A stretch of DNA of 64,000 nt from Lactobacillus sp. (GCA_022641965.1 JALCDX010000004.1:1-64000), one strand, 5' to 3'. Shown: positions 34,055 to 45,182, counted from the first letter of the stretch. Program-made: numbers and translations. Notes: generated by a model not told the origin, from the sequence alone.

Positions 34055-34081
34055 AAAAAAGGTCTCGCTCCCGCAAGACCT
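34055..34081 (-). terminator. smpB terminator
   Basis: On the minus strand AGGTCTTGCGGGAGCGAGACCT folds on itself and is followed by six T. It lies at the smpB stop codon. Confidence 0.75.
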
Positions 34082-34083
34082 AT

Positions 34084-34542
34084 TTAAACCCGGTATTGCC
34101 TGCGCAACTCCCGGTCAACATCTCTCTTTTTGATTTGTTCACGTTTGTCATAGGCTTTTTTACCCTGACCAACACCAATTAATACTTTAGCAAAACCATG
34201 TTTCAGATAAACTTTTAGCGGTATAATCGCAATTCCTCGCTTAGCCTGCAACCCTGCCAGCCGAGCAATTTGCTTTTTATGCAGCAAAAGCTGACGCGAT
34301 CTTAATGGATCATGATTATAGCGGTTGCCCTGCTTATATTCGCTAATATGGACATTTTCTAACAAAGCATTGCCATTCACGATCTGTACATAGCCATCGC
34401 GCAAGTTGATTCTGCGCGCGCGAACTGATTTTATTTCTGTTCCAGTCAAGGCTATGCCCGCTTCAAGGGTTTCCTTAATGAAGTAATCGTGACAAGCTTT
34501 TTTATTCTGAGCTAACGCAGGCGTTTGTTCTTTTACCTTCAT
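34084..34542 (-). CDS. smpB: SsrA-binding protein
   Basis: Binds tmRNA and places it in the A site of stalled ribosomes. The 152-residue protein has ARNKKA-like [40 protein letters not shown], the HISEYKQGN stretch and a basic C-terminal tail [21 protein letters not shown]. It follows rnr with a 6-base gap. RNase R degrades mRNAs released by trans-translation, so the pairing is functional. The ssrA gene is at 5034. Confidence 0.97.
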   Translation of the reverse strand: MKVKEQTPALAQNKKACHDYFIKETLEAGIALTGTEIKSVRARRINLRDGYVQIVNGNALLENVHISEYKQGNRYNHDPLRSRQLLLHKKQIARLAGLQAKRGIAIIPLKVYLKHGFAKVLIGVGQGKKAYDKREQIKKRDVDRELRRQYRV

Positions 34543-34548
34543 ATCGAC

Positions 34549-36858
34549 CTACTTCTTTCGGCGCCGATAATTGCCGCCGCGATAGTTGCCATGACGCTGA
34601 CGACTTTGGCGGCCATTTCGGCTGTGATTAAAGTTATTATTGTAACGATCAAAATGTCGTTTCAGCTGCTGGCGTTTCTTAGCTTTAGGATCATAGATTT
34701 CAAAGTCTAGCTGGTGCTGCTCGACATTGGCCCTAATCAACTTAACCTTAACTGGCATGCCCACTTTGTAAACTTTATGCGTCCCGCGCCCAGTCAAGGT
34801 TAAAGAGCGCTCATTAAAGCTATAAAAATCATCATTCAGGTTAGAAATATGGATTAAGCCTTCAACCATATTCGGCAGCTGCACGAACATCCCAAAACTA
34901 GTGACTGATGAGACAACTGCATCGAAATGCTGACCAACTTTGTCAGCCATGTATTCAGTCATCTTCAAATCGTTTACTTCACGTTCAGTATCCACTGACC
35001 GTCGTTCTTGAGTAGACGTTTGTTCAGCCACATTTGGCAGTTCAGATTTGAAGTGTGCTTGGACTTGTTCGCTTTTGCCCTGATCAGCATAGGCATGGAT
35101 CATCCGGTGCACCATCAAATCAGAATAGCGCCGGATTGGCGAAGTAAAGTGCGTATAGAATTTAGCAGCTAGACCAAAGTGTCCTAAAGGCTGTTCAGAA
35201 TAATGGGCCTGCTTTAAGCTGCGGAGCATGACCATCTGGATGACCGCTTCTTCAGGCGTGCCTTGCGTTTTAGTCACAATTCGCTGTAAATCAAGCGGTT
35301 TGACATGATTAGGATCAGCCTTCGCAATCACGCCCAAAGCTGAAATGAAGTCAAAGAAAGCATGCATTTTTTCGCCTTCAGGCGTTTCATGCACCCGGTA
35401 TAAGAACGGCAAATGCTGCTTATAATAATCCTCAGCGACCGTTTCATTAGCAATCAGCATGAACGACTCAATCATTTTTTCAGCGATGCCGCGGTGACGC
35501 AGGACGATATCAGTTGGCTTGCCCTGATCATTGACAATAATTTGTGCTTCCGGCTCTTCAAAATCAATCGCGCCTCTTGCATGGCGTTGCTTATACAGAA
35601 TAGCATGCAGGTCTGCCATGGTTTGCAGCATTGGACGCAACTTTAGATACTTATCTTCTAATGGCTGATCGTTATTCGGATCCAAAACGGCATTGACCTT
35701 GTTATAAGTCAATCGGCCGTGTGACCGCATAACTGAAGGGTGGATTCGGTAATTGACCCGCTGACCGCTCGGAGTAATCTCCATGTCGCAAGATAAAACT
35801 AACCGATCGACGCCTTCATTTAATGAACAAATTCCATTAGACAGTCTGAATGGCAGCATAGGAATCACGCGGTCAACCAAGTAGGTACTGTTACCTCGTT
35901 CAAAGGCCTCTTTATCAAGTGGTGAGCCTTCTTGCACGTAATGCGCTACATCAGCGATATGTACGCCCAGGTGATAATTGCCATTCGGAAGCTGCCAGCA
36001 GACAACTGCGTCATCAAAGTCTTTGGAATCATCGCCGTCAATCGTCACTGCTGGTTGATCAGTAATGTCTTCTCGGTTTGCTTTTTCTTCTGCAGTGACA
36101 TGGTCTGGGATAGCATTGGCTTGGTCCATAGCTTCATCAGGCCAATCTGTACGAATATCATGGTCCACCACAATGGACATGATATCAACGCCTGGATCAT
36201 TTTTGTTACCAATGATCAGGACTACAGTGCCAACCAAACTAGTTGGGAAATCAGCATTTGGGAAACGACTGACTGACACCTTAACCATGTCTTTCAGCTG
36301 CGGCTGCAAACCCTTTTGGTCAACATAGACCTTGTATTTTTGCAGTTTGGCATTGGAAGGTTCAACATAACCCCAATAGCCTGTTCTTTTGACTTCTTTA
36401 TCAGTTAACGGGACAAATTGGCCAACGATGTTTTCAGCGCCGCGTTCTAAAATTTGAATGACTTCTCCTTCAGGGCCTTTGCCGTTCCAAGGATTGCCAT
36501 TAGAAATGATTTTGACATGAACGCGATCGCCATCCAAAGCGAACTTAGTATGGTCGGCCCCAATAAAAACATCATCAGCGTCTTCATCGTCTAAACGAAC
36601 AAAGCCAAAGCCCTTATCATTAGCCCGAAAGCTGCCATCAACTTTGCGATTTACGGGAGCTAATTTGTATTGTCCTTGACCATCAGTCATAATCTCTTGT
36701 TTTTGTTCAAGCGTGGTCAAGGCTTTAATAAGTTGAGTAAAATTGGCTATCCGATCGCGTCTAGTCAAGTGCTCCAGTTCATCAACCCGATATTTATGCT
36801 GCGGATTAAGCCGAAAAATCTCTAGTACATTAGCCAAGATTTTTTCATCTTGCGCCAT
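34549..36858 (-). CDS. rnr: Ribonuclease R
   Basis: Processive 3'-5' exoribonuclease of 769 residues. N-terminal winged-helix part (about 1-65), cold-shock domains (GSFRANDKGFGFVRLDDEDADDVFI), RNB catalytic domain with TIDGDDSKDFDDAV and GVHIADVAHYV (metal-binding Asp cluster), then an S1 domain (FDAVVSSVTSFGMFVQLP) and a long basic tail rich in R, N and G (RNGRQSRQRHGNYRGGNYRRRKK region). GAGGTG lies upstream of the ATG. A terminator separates it from secG. Confidence 0.97.
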   Translation of the reverse strand: MAQDEKILANVLEIFRLNPQHKYRVDELEHLTRRDRIANFTQLIKALTTLEQKQEIMTDGQGQYKLAPVNRKVDGSFRANDKGFGFVRLDDEDADDVFIGADHTKFALDGDRVHVKIISNGNPWNGKGPEGEVIQILERGAENIVGQFVPLTDKEVKRTGYWGYVEPSNAKLQKYKVYVDQKGLQPQLKDMVKVSVSRFPNADFPTSLVGTVVLIIGNKNDPGVDIMSIVVDHDIRTDWPDEAMDQANAIPDHVTAEEKANREDITDQPAVTIDGDDSKDFDDAVVCWQLPNGNYHLGVHIADVAHYVQEGSPLDKEAFERGNSTYLVDRVIPMLPFRLSNGICSLNEGVDRLVLSCDMEITPSGQRVNYRIHPSVMRSHGRLTYNKVNAVLDPNNDQPLEDKYLKLRPMLQTMADLHAILYKQRHARGAIDFEEPEAQIIVNDQGKPTDIVLRHRGIAEKMIESFMLIANETVAEDYYKQHLPFLYRVHETPEGEKMHAFFDFISALGVIAKADPNHVKPLDLQRIVTKTQGTPEEAVIQMVMLRSLKQAHYSEQPLGHFGLAAKFYTHFTSPIRRYSDLMVHRMIHAYADQGKSEQVQAHFKSELPNVAEQTSTQERRSVDTEREVNDLKMTEYMADKVGQHFDAVVSSVTSFGMFVQLPNMVEGLIHISNLNDDFYSFNERSLTLTGRGTHKVYKVGMPVKVKLIRANVEQHQLDFEIYDPKAKKRQQLKRHFDRYNNNFNHSRNGRQSRQRHGNYRGGNYRRRKK

Positions 36859-36879
36859 AAATTCACCTCAATATAAATA

Positions 36880-36909
36880 AAAAATCCTCCATCAATGCAG
36901 GAGGATTTT
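36880..36909 (-). terminator. secG terminator
   Basis: A 10-bp perfect stem (AAAATCCTCC / GGAGGATTTT) with a nine-base loop is followed by TTTATT on the minus strand, two bases after the secG stop codon. Confidence 0.8.
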
Positions 36910-36911
36910 GA

Positions 36912-37145
36912 CTACTTAGATGACATCAATGCCAGCAGGAAAGCAAAAACAAAGAAAAGAACTAGCAGGACTGCAGTAATTTTTTCCATTAGTGCTTCGA
37001 AGCCGCGTTTTTTTGTTTGTCCGCTAAAAACAGCACCACCTGATAAGGCATTTAAAGCATCTTGCTGCTTTTGTGGCTGCATCATTGTGGCGAAAATGAT
37101 CAGAATCGACACAATGATCAGTAACGTCATAATTAAATTATACAA
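36912..37145 (-). CDS. secG: Preprotein translocase subunit SecG
   Basis: Membrane protein of 77 residues with two helices (about 3-22 and 55-74) joined by the conserved loop MQPQKQQDALNALSGGAVFSGQTKKRG. The best start is TTG at 37145, seven bases after GGAGG, which gives MYNLIMTLL as in related SecG; an ATG frame further upstream (37178) would precede the ribosome site. It stabilises the SecYE channel. SecA is encoded at 61174. Confidence 0.93.
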   Translation of the reverse strand: MYNLIMTLLIIVSILIIFATMMQPQKQQDALNALSGGAVFSGQTKKRGFEALMEKITAVLLVLFFVFAFLLALMSSK

Positions 37146-37196
37146 TGCGCTACCTCCAGTAAAAATGTTCACCAGCATATTTTATCATATTAGCAT

Positions 37197-37227
37197 AAAA
37201 AAAACAGGCATCGCTACGCGATGTCTG
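37197..37227 (-). terminator. Enolase terminator
   Basis: A 10-bp stem with one G-U pair (CAGACATCGC / GCGATGCCTG) and a three-base loop is followed by eight T on the minus strand. It separates the glycolytic operon from secG. Confidence 0.88.
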
Positions 37228-37250
37228 CTTTTATTGACAGCAAGTTTTAA

Positions 37251-38570
<1,320 letters not shown>

Positions 38571-38586
38571 TTAAAAATAAATTGTT

Positions 38587-39342
38587 TTAATCTTGGTAGT
38601 TGACTAATTGCAGGTATGATTCTGGCTTCAAAGAAGCACCACCAACCAAACCGCCATCAATGTCAGGCTTAGACATTAATTCTTTGACGTTAGCTGGCTT
38701 TACAGAACCACCGTATTGGATGCGAACCTTGTCAGCAGTGTCTGCATCATACAAGCCTTTGACAGTTTCACGAATGGTATTGCACATTTCTTCAGCTTGG
38801 TCAGCAGAAGCAGTCTTGCCAGTACCAATTGCCCAAATTGGTTCATAAGCAATAACCAGAGAAGCAACTTGGTCAGCAGTTAAGCCATTCAAAGCTTCCT
38901 TGATTTGACGAACAACCCATTCTTCTTGCTTGCCGGCTTCACGAGTCTCTAATGATTCGCCGCAGCAGATAATTGGCTTTAAGCCATCAGCAAAGAGCTT
39001 CTTGGCCTTCTTATTGATGTCTTCATCAGTTTCATGGAAGTAGCCGCGCCGTTCTGAGTGGCCGATGATGCAGTAATTCATGCCCATTTCCTTCAGAACT
39101 TTTGGTGAGTTTTCACCGGTAAAAGCACCTTCGTCTTCAAAGTAGCAGTTTTCACCGCCGATATGCAGACGAGTACCTGCAGCAGCTTTTCTTAAAGCAT
39201 CAAGGTCAACTGCTGGGGCACAAATAACTGATTCTACCTTGTTTGGATCTGGCAGTTGGTCTTTCACTGCTTCAACAAACTTGGTTGTTTCTTCTGGATT
39301 CATGTGCAATTTCCAGTTGCCGGCAATAATTGGTGTACGCAT
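38587..39342 (-). CDS. tpiA: Triosephosphate isomerase
   Basis: Interconverts dihydroxyacetone phosphate and glyceraldehyde-3-phosphate. The 251-residue barrel starts at the ATG 39342 ([15 protein letters not shown], with the catalytic Asn and Lys), and shows [11 protein letters not shown] (catalytic His) and [14 protein letters not shown] (catalytic Glu), then [14 protein letters not shown] and [10 protein letters not shown] longer frame to 39363 has no family support. The gene is spaced 28 bases from pgk. Confidence 0.98.
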   Translation of the reverse strand: MRTPIIAGNWKLHMNPEETTKFVEAVKDQLPDPNKVESVICAPAVDLDALRKAAAGTRLHIGGENCYFEDEGAFTGENSPKVLKEMGMNYCIIGHSERRGYFHETDEDINKKAKKLFADGLKPIICCGESLETREAGKQEEWVVRQIKEALNGLTADQVASLVIAYEPIWAIGTGKTASADQAEEMCNTIRETVKGLYDADTADKVRIQYGGSVKPANVKELMSKPDIDGGLVGGASLKPESYLQLVNYQD

Positions 39343-39370
39343 AATAAAATGTCCTTCTTTCAAATTTTAA

Positions 39371-40582
39371 TTACTTATCAGAAATGCATTCAATCCCTGG
39401 CAAAGGCTTGCCTTCCAAGTAACGCAGGGAAGCACCGCCACCAGTAGAAATGTGGCTCAATTTTGGAGCAATGCCTAATTGCTTAACAGCAGAAGTTGAG
39501 TCGCCGCCGCCAACAATCGTAATTGCGTCTGGCAAAGCAGCTAAAGCACGGCCAACTTCCAAAGTACCATTAGCAAACCGCGGCATTTCAAAGACGCCCA
39601 TTGGTCCATTCCAAACAACGGTCTTGGCACCTTCCAAGGTCTTCTTGAACAAGGCAATAGTCTTTGGACCAATATCCATGCCCATTTCATCATCTTGAAT
39701 ATCGCCAGCAGCGACTCTGGATGGAGCGTCTTTGTCAAATTTCTTAGTAACGACTGTATCAACTGGCAGAACCAGCTTGTCGCCAGCTTCATCTAACAGC
39801 TTCTTAGCCAGGTCAACTTTATCAGCTTCAAATAAAGAAGTACCAATGTTTTGACCTTGAGCTGCCATAAAGGTGTAAGCCATCCCACCACCAATTAAGA
39901 TGTGGTCTGACTTTGGAATCAAGTTGGTAATAACGCCAATCTTGTCTGAAACCTTAGCACCACCCAAAATAGTAACAAATGGGTGTTCTGGGTTATCAAC
40001 CGCGTTGCCTAAGAACTTGATTTCTTTCTCAATCAAGAAACCAGCAGCAACTGGCTTGCCAGCTGCCTTCATTGCAGTCGCGATACCAACGTTAGAAGCG
40101 TGGCTTCTGTGAGCGGTACCAAAAGCATCGTTGACAAACATGTCACCTAAACCAGCCCAGTATTCGCCCAGCTTTGGATCATTGCCAGATTCGCGTTTAC
40201 CAAAGTCATTGTCGATGTCTTGGAAACGAGTGTTTTCCATAACCAGAACATCACCATCGTTCATTTTAGCAATTGCATCCTCCAGTTCTTGACCCTCATT
40301 AACTGGTACGAAAGCAACGTCTTGCTTTAATAATTCGCCTAAGCGCTTAGCAACTGGGCGCAAAGATAATTCTTTCTTATCCTCGTCGCTCTTGATTCGA
40401 CCTAAGTGGCTCAGTAGAATTGCTTTGCCGCCATGTTCAATAATATACTTAATAGTTGGCAAAGCAGCAACAATCCGGTTGTCGTCGCCAATCACGCCTT
40501 TTTGAATTGGCACGTTAAAGTCAACACGAACCAAAACTTTTTTGCCTTTTACATCAAGATCTGAAATGGTTAATTTTGCCAT
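39371..40582 (-). CDS. pgk: Phosphoglycerate kinase
   Basis: Makes ATP from 1,3-bisphosphoglycerate. The 403-residue protein has [38 protein letters not shown], the nucleotide site WNGPMGVFE and the glycine loop [19 protein letters not shown] precedes the ATG. A hairpin with T tract lies between gap and pgk, so pgk is probably expressed by partial read-through. Confidence 0.98.
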   Translation of the reverse strand: MAKLTISDLDVKGKKVLVRVDFNVPIQKGVIGDDNRIVAALPTIKYIIEHGGKAILLSHLGRIKSDEDKKELSLRPVAKRLGELLKQDVAFVPVNEGQELEDAIAKMNDGDVLVMENTRFQDIDNDFGKRESGNDPKLGEYWAGLGDMFVNDAFGTAHRSHASNVGIATAMKAAGKPVAAGFLIEKEIKFLGNAVDNPEHPFVTILGGAKVSDKIGVITNLIPKSDHILIGGGMAYTFMAAQGQNIGTSLFEADKVDLAKKLLDEAGDKLVLPVDTVVTKKFDKDAPSRVAAGDIQDDEMGMDIGPKTIALFKKTLEGAKTVVWNGPMGVFEMPRFANGTLEVGRALAALPDAITIVGGGDSTSAVKQLGIAPKLSHISTGGGASLRYLEGKPLPGIECISDK

Positions 40583-40617
40583 CGATCAAAAAGCCTCCTC
40601 TTATTTTGACTTCTTCG

Positions 40618-40651
40618 AAAAAAGGCGGAAGGAAGAATCTCCCTCCGCCTT
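40618..40651 (-). terminator. Terminator or attenuator between gap and pgk
   Basis: An interrupted stem (AAGGCGGAGGG / CCTTCCGCCTT on the minus strand) ends in six T, 35 bases before the pgk start. It could reduce transcription of the downstream genes relative to gap. Confidence 0.75.
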
Positions 40652-40683
40652 CTTCTTCACTACCAAATTAATTCAGTTGTGAA

Positions 40684-41700
40684 TTAAAGAGTAGCAAATT
40701 TCAATAAAGTACGAACCATTTGGCAAGTGAATGAGTATTCGTTGTCGTACCAAACAACAGTCTTAACTAATTGCTTGTCACCTGCAGTAGTAACCATGGT
40801 TTGAGTTGGGTCAAAGATTGAGCCAGCAGTCATGTTGATAACATCGCTAGAAACAATGTGGTCTGGGTTGTAAGCAAATGATGGGCTTTCGTACTTCTTC
40901 ATAGCTTCGTTAACTTCGTCGGCAGTAACCTTCTTCTTCAAGATTGATACCAATTCAGTTTCTGAACCATCTGGAACTGGAACACGTTGTGCGTGACCGT
41001 TCATCTTACCGTTCAAGTTAGGCAATACCAAACCAATAGCCTTAGCTGAACCAGTAGTATGAGGAATAATGTTTTCAGCAGCTGCACGAGCGTCTTGTTC
41101 CTTGCCGCTGCGTGAAGGACCATCCAAAGTCATTTGAGTACCAGTGTAAGCGTGGATAGTAGTCATAGTGGCAACTTCAATACCAAATTCCTTGTCCAGA
41201 GCGTTAGCCATTGGTGCTAATGAGTTAGTGGTGCATGATGCAGCTGAAACGATCTTGTCGTCAGCAGTTAAAGTGTCATCGTTTACTGAGTAAACAATAG
41301 TCTTCAAGTCATTGCCAGCAGGTGCTGAGATTAAAACTCTCTTTGCGCCAGCATCCAAGTGAGCTTGTGACTTAGCTTTGCTAGTGTAGAAACCAGTACA
41401 TTCCAGAACGAAGTCAACGCCGTCGTTCTTAACCCAAGGAATGTTTTGTGCTTGTGGTTCTGCGTATACACGGTATTTCTTGCCGTCAACAACGATTGAG
41501 TCTTCAGTTGAAGATACTTCGTGGTTGAAAGTGCCGTGAGTAGTGTCATACTTCAGTAAGTAAGCTAACATTGCTGGAGTAGTTAAGTCGTTGATAGCAA
41601 CAACTTGGATGTCAGATGACTTTTCACCTAAGTCCATAATCCGACGAAAGGCTAAACGACCAATACGGCCAAAACCGTTAATACCAATTTTAACAGTCAT
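40684..41700 (-). CDS. gap: Glyceraldehyde-3-phosphate dehydrogenase
   Basis: NAD-dependent glycolytic enzyme of 338 residues. The Rossmann start is [17 protein letters not shown]; the active-site Cys156 lies in [13 protein letters not shown]; the catalytic His and phosphate sites are in [10 protein letters not shown] and [10 protein letters not shown]; the C-terminal [13 protein letters not shown] is typical. AAGGAGG precedes the ATG. Codon use is strongly biased, as expected for a highly expressed gene. Located directly downstream of its regulator cggR. Confidence 0.98.
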   Translation of the reverse strand: MTVKIGINGFGRIGRLAFRRIMDLGEKSSDIQVVAINDLTTPAMLAYLLKYDTTHGTFNHEVSSTEDSIVVDGKKYRVYAEPQAQNIPWVKNDGVDFVLECTGFYTSKAKSQAHLDAGAKRVLISAPAGNDLKTIVYSVNDDTLTADDKIVSAASCTTNSLAPMANALDKEFGIEVATMTTIHAYTGTQMTLDGPSRSGKEQDARAAAENIIPHTTGSAKAIGLVLPNLNGKMNGHAQRVPVPDGSETELVSILKKKVTADEVNEAMKKYESPSFAYNPDHIVSSDVINMTAGSIFDPTQTMVTTAGDKQLVKTVVWYDNEYSFTCQMVRTLLKFATL

Positions 41701-41757
41701 ATCTGTTATTCCTCCTTAGGAAACACACAATATAAAACAATTTATTTTAAACGAGAA

Positions 41758-42789
41758 TTACTTCTCCTTTAAAATCAGATTTGAGGCACCCTCATCCGTA
41801 ATCAACCAAGTCTGCCTAGGGGCATGTAGCATAAAGGACTTGATTGCCATTGCTTTGCGGTGTCCGCCAGCAATTGCGAAAACATGTGGAATCTTGTCCA
41901 GATCCGGCAGCTGCAGGCCAATGCCTGGAATCCTGCCAACAAGTTCGCCTGCTTCATTAAAGAAGCAGCCAAAGCATTCCACCACAGCACCTTTTTGCCG
42001 GAGTTCAGATTTTTGCTGATGCGAAAATCCTCGTAGGTCCATCATCAGCTGTGCATTGCCGATCCCAAAGATCACAGCATCGCTTTTGGCAATATCCGAC
42101 ATTACCTGTGCAATGTCTTGGTCGCGCAGCAGCGAGCGATACGCGGTTTGAGAAACTTTTTCTGGCAAATACAAAGGACGATACTTGCTATGAGTGCTGT
42201 CCGCCATGCGCTGAGCAATCGTATTTGGCTGCAAATCGGCACTCTCGCCAATCGCTCCCCGGCCAGGCACAAAGAGCAAATCTCGATAAGTGCTCAGCTT
42301 AGGCGATAGGTGCAGTGCCACGCGAGCCATCGTGTGACCACCCAACACAGTTATAACACTTTGACCCAGAGGAAGTAACAAATCTAAAGCTGAATTTAAT
42401 TCCTCGCCAAATAAGTCAAAGCTTCTTGTTTGCAAATCGCTATCACCTGGAACAATAATCACGCGGTCAATGTGAAATTGCCGAGCCAATTGTCGTTCAC
42501 TCTCCGTCATTTGATAGAGACGTTCAATAATCGGCGCTGCCGCCTGTAAAGCACGTGTACCTTTGCGCGTTGGCTTCATCCCCGAGCGATCAATGCTGAT
42601 CAAACCAAGCTGCTTCAAATAATCAGTTTCAGTTCTGGCATTGCGTTCAGACAAGCCAAGTTTTTTAGCAATCACACGGCGTCCAACCGGAGCTTGCATT
42701 GCAATTTGTTCCAAAATCAAATAGCGTTGTCGAGCAGTTTTTAAAACATCAGGAACCAGACTTTGCAACCAAGTAAAATCTGTGTTCAT
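41758..42789 (-). CDS. cggR: Central glycolytic genes regulator CggR
   Basis: SorC/DeoR-type repressor of 343 residues. The N-terminal HTH is about residues 36-65 (RRVIAKKLGLSERNARTETDYLKQLG); the sugar-binding domain shows VIIVPGDS, VITVLGGHTMARVA, FVPGRGAIGES and GIGNAQ. In bacilli fructose-1,6-bisphosphate relieves repression of gapA-pgk-tpi-pgm-eno; the same order without pgm is seen here. GAGGAG precedes the ATG. The operator-like repeats lie in its own leader. Confidence 0.95.
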   Translation of the reverse strand: MNTDFTWLQSLVPDVLKTARQRYLILEQIAMQAPVGRRVIAKKLGLSERNARTETDYLKQLGLISIDRSGMKPTRKGTRALQAAAPIIERLYQMTESERQLARQFHIDRVIIVPGDSDLQTRSFDLFGEELNSALDLLLPLGQSVITVLGGHTMARVALHLSPKLSTYRDLLFVPGRGAIGESADLQPNTIAQRMADSTHSKYRPLYLPEKVSQTAYRSLLRDQDIAQVMSDIAKSDAVIFGIGNAQLMMDLRGFSHQQKSELRQKGAVVECFGCFFNEAGELVGRIPGIGLQLPDLDKIPHVFAIAGGHRKAMAIKSFMLHAPRQTWLITDEGASNLILKEK

Positions 42790-42812
42790 TTAATCTCCTC
42801 CTCATGGGGCAG

Positions 42813-42844
42813 ATATTGACCAGCATATTGACGCTGAGCGTCCC
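42813..42844. promoter_or_regulatory. Putative CggR operator
   Basis: ATATTGAC is repeated directly at 42813-42820 and 42825-42832, a 12-base period. It runs into a perfect palindrome (GACGCT-G-AGCGTC) in 42830-42842; on the minus strand this reads GGGACGCTCAGCGTC, close to the B. subtilis half-site CGGGACn6TGTC. It lies downstream of the cggR promoter, as in the bacillar operator. Confidence 0.65.
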
Positions 42845-42862
42845 AAAATGTTTAAAAACAAG

Positions 42863-42891
42863 AGAGGAATCAAGTTTTCCTCCATTCCTCT
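42863..42891 (-). terminator. Leader hairpin in the cggR 5' region
   Basis: AGAGGAAT / ATTCCTCT form an 8-bp stem with a 13-base loop, followed on the minus strand by CTCTTGTTTTT. It lies within the first 35 bases of the predicted cggR transcript, so it may be an attenuator or a 5'-stabilising structure. Confidence 0.55.
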
Positions 42892-42904
42892 ATTCGACAT
42901 CATA

Positions 42905-42933
42905 AGTATAGCAATTGGAAAAATTATTTGCAA
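42905..42933 (-). promoter_or_regulatory. Promoter of the cggR-gap operon
   Basis: On the minus strand TTGCAA (42928-42933) and TATACT (42905-42910) are 17 bases apart. The transcript would start near 42897. Confidence 0.75.
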
Positions 42934-43017
42934 ACAATTTCACTAACTAAATTTAGGTTAAGCTTGCGCAAACAAGGCTTCCCTTTTTACAACTTTTTAT
43001 GTATAATTATTTTGTAC

Positions 43018-43089
43018 GCGCCCTTAGTGTAATGGATCGCACGTAAGATTCCGGTTCTTGAAATCTGGGTTCGACTCCCAGGGGGCGCA
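43018..43089 (+). tRNA. tRNA-Arg (anticodon CCG)
   Basis: A complete cloverleaf of 72 bases: acceptor GCGCCCT pairs with GGGGCGC with one G-U pair, the anticodon loop is TTCCGGT (anticodon CCG), and the T arm is CTGGGTTCGACTCCCAG. The discriminator is A and CCA is not encoded. A TATAAT lies about 20 bases upstream. It decodes the CGG codon. Confidence 0.95.
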
Positions 43090-43092
43090 CTC

Positions 43093-43128
43093 AAAAAAAG
43101 ACAGAAGCGACTGCTTCTGTCTTTTTTT
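43093..43128. terminator. Terminator shared by tRNA-Arg and the converging ADH gene
   Basis: GACAGAAGC / GCTTCTGTC with a four-base loop is flanked by seven A and seven T, so it works on both strands. It ends the tRNA on the plus strand and the dehydrogenase on the minus strand. Confidence 0.93.
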
Positions 43129-43145
43129 GTACTACAATCTATAAC

Positions 43146-44183
43146 TTACTTCACTACCACATAAGACTTGATCGCTTTGCGTTCGGCCATAGCTTGGTAG
43201 GCAGCATCAATTTCATCTAAGTCAAAAGTTTGCGTGAAAACTAGGCCTGGATTAATTTTTCCATCTAAGACGGCCTTCAGCAGCAAGTCCTTGTCATAAG
43301 TCGTGACAGAAGCGGGCCCGCCAGCAGTAATCACATTCCGATAAAAGCTGGCAGCTGGATCAGGACGATAGTCATGCGGCAAACCAACCCGGCCAACAAT
43401 TGATCCAGGCCGTCCAACCTGCATGGCTTCTTCAACAGAACTGCGATTGCCAACGCATTCCAGAACGGCATCAGCCCCGCCAACTGTAGTGGCAAGCAGT
43501 TTTTTAACGCCTTCTTCACCGCGTTCAGCGATATTCTCAGTTGCGCCAAATTTTTTCGCCAAAGCTGCCCGATCAGGGTGGCGACTGGTTGAAATGATAC
43601 GCTTAGCACCGCTCATTTTTGCAGCGATAATTGCGCATTGACCAACGGCGCCATCGCCTAAAACAATCACAGTATCACCCGGCTTAACTTCTGCCACGCG
43701 GGCAGCGTGATAGCCAGTGGCCATAACGTCTGCCAAAGTCAGCAGGGATTTCAGCATCCCTTCCGTGTAATCGCTCGGCTGGCCAGGCACCTTCACCAAG
43801 GCCCATTGACCATGCTGGAAACGAATGTATTCTGCCTGTGTGCCAGTACTGAAGTTATCTGTGTGGTCCTGACAAACGCCATCAAAATCGGCTAAGCAAG
43901 CTGCACAGTGGCCGCAGCCGTGCGTAAACGGGGCAATTACGAAATCTCCTGGCTTAACAGTGGTAATGTCGGCGCCAATTTCTTCGACAATGCCAATAGC
44001 CTCATGACCGGAATTGCCGGAATTAGGGGCTTTTTCATCAAAACCGCGATAAGACCATAAGTCAGACCCGCAAACGCAAGCGCGAATAACTTTGATAATC
44101 ACATCATCCGAAGCTTTAATTTTTGGCTTGTCTGCTTCCACAACTTTCATCTGACCAGCTTTTACGAATTGGGCTGTTTTCAT
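43146..44183 (-). CDS. Zinc-dependent medium-chain alcohol dehydrogenase
   Basis: MDR-family oxidoreductase of 345 residues from the ATG at 44183 (AAGAAAGG nine bases upstream; the ATG at 44192 is too close). Catalytic zinc ligands lie in ACVCGSDLW and GHEAIGIVEEIG; the structural zinc motif is CGHCAACLADFDGVC; the NAD(P) site is VIVLGDGAVGQ. The pattern resembles the IMP/threonine dehydrogenase-like ADHs. Substrate unknown. A LysR gene is divergent to it and may regulate it. Confidence 0.9.
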   Translation of the reverse strand: MKTAQFVKAGQMKVVEADKPKIKASDDVIIKVIRACVCGSDLWSYRGFDEKAPNSGNSGHEAIGIVEEIGADITTVKPGDFVIAPFTHGCGHCAACLADFDGVCQDHTDNFSTGTQAEYIRFQHGQWALVKVPGQPSDYTEGMLKSLLTLADVMATGYHAARVAEVKPGDTVIVLGDGAVGQCAIIAAKMSGAKRIISTSRHPDRAALAKKFGATENIAERGEEGVKKLLATTVGGADAVLECVGNRSSVEEAMQVGRPGSIVGRVGLPHDYRPDPAASFYRNVITAGGPASVTTYDKDLLLKAVLDGKINPGLVFTQTFDLDEIDAAYQAMAERKAIKSYVVVK

Positions 44184-44297
44184 GTTAGTCATCCTTTCTT
44201 AAGACTAATGCTTAACATTATTCTAGTCAGTTTGCTTACCTTTTTAAAATATTCATCATGTCTAGTAAAATATAAGCAAAAAGCATGGAGGCGAATT

Positions 44298-45182
44298 ATG
44301 GAGCTCAGAGTTTTACACTATTTCGTGGCAATCGTCCAAGCTAAAAACATTTCTAAAGCAGCCAGCATGCACGTGTCGCAACCAGCTATTTCTAGGCAGA
44401 TAAAGCAGCTGGAAGATGAAGTCGGTCAAACCTTGTTTGAACGCGGTCATCGACAAATTCACTTAACTTCAGCCGGTTATTACTTGTACCAGCGGGCAAC
44501 GGAAATTTTAAATTTAGTAGACAAGACCAAGTACAAATTGGCGCAGCCTGAAATCATTTCTGGCACCCTGGATTTAGGCGCGGGGGAAAGCATTGCCTTG
44601 CAGCCAATTATGAACGTCATTCAGCAAATTTTGCACGCCTACCCCGATGTTCATATCAATTTGCGCTCAGCCGATAGTTTTGGTATTGAACAAAAACTAG
44701 ACCAAGGATTAATTGATTTTGGGATTATTATGGGTGAGCAATCAGCCAAAATTAACAATTACAATTTTTATCCCCTTACTAGTAAAAACAAATGGGGCGT
44801 GCTGATGCCGAGCAACCATCCCTTAACCAAGAAACAGGCGGTCAGTCCAGCAGATCTTTTGCATCAGCAGCTGCTAATGCCCATGCGAATCAACCAAATG
44901 AACTCGCTGCGGCTTTGGGCCGGAACTAATTTGGAGCAGTACCAGATTATTGGGACTTATAATTTAACTTACAATGCGGCTTTGTTAGCTCACACCGGTG
45001 CTTGTTTGGTCTTGAGCTATGAAGACTTAGCCAACTTGGATGCAATTGGAAATTTGGCTTTTCGGCCACTAGCTCCCGCTTTGTTTGACAGCAATACTTT
45101 GATTTGGAAAAAAGATACCTACTTATCTCCTTTGGGCAAGCTATTTCTGAATTTGATTAAACAAGAAAACTCCAAGTCTTGA
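44298..45182 (+). CDS. LysR-family transcriptional regulator
   Basis: Protein of 294 residues from the ATG at 44298 with GGAGGCG upstream; a longer frame from 44169 has no ribosome site. The HTH is typical: FVAIVQAKNISKAASMHVSQPAISRQIKQLEDEVGQ (about 10-45). The effector domain (about 88-290) has GTLDLGAGESIALQPI and GLIDFGIIMGE. It is transcribed away from the alcohol dehydrogenase across 114 bases, the usual arrangement for a LysR and its target. Effector unknown. Confidence 0.92.
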   Translation: MELRVLHYFVAIVQAKNISKAASMHVSQPAISRQIKQLEDEVGQTLFERGHRQIHLTSAGYYLYQRATEILNLVDKTKYKLAQPEIISGTLDLGAGESIALQPIMNVIQQILHAYPDVHINLRSADSFGIEQKLDQGLIDFGIIMGEQSAKINNYNFYPLTSKNKWGVLMPSNHPLTKKQAVSPADLLHQQLLMPMRINQMNSLRLWAGTNLEQYQIIGTYNLTYNAALLAHTGACLVLSYEDLANLDAIGNLAFRPLAPALFDSNTLIWKKDTYLSPLGKLFLNLIKQENSKS

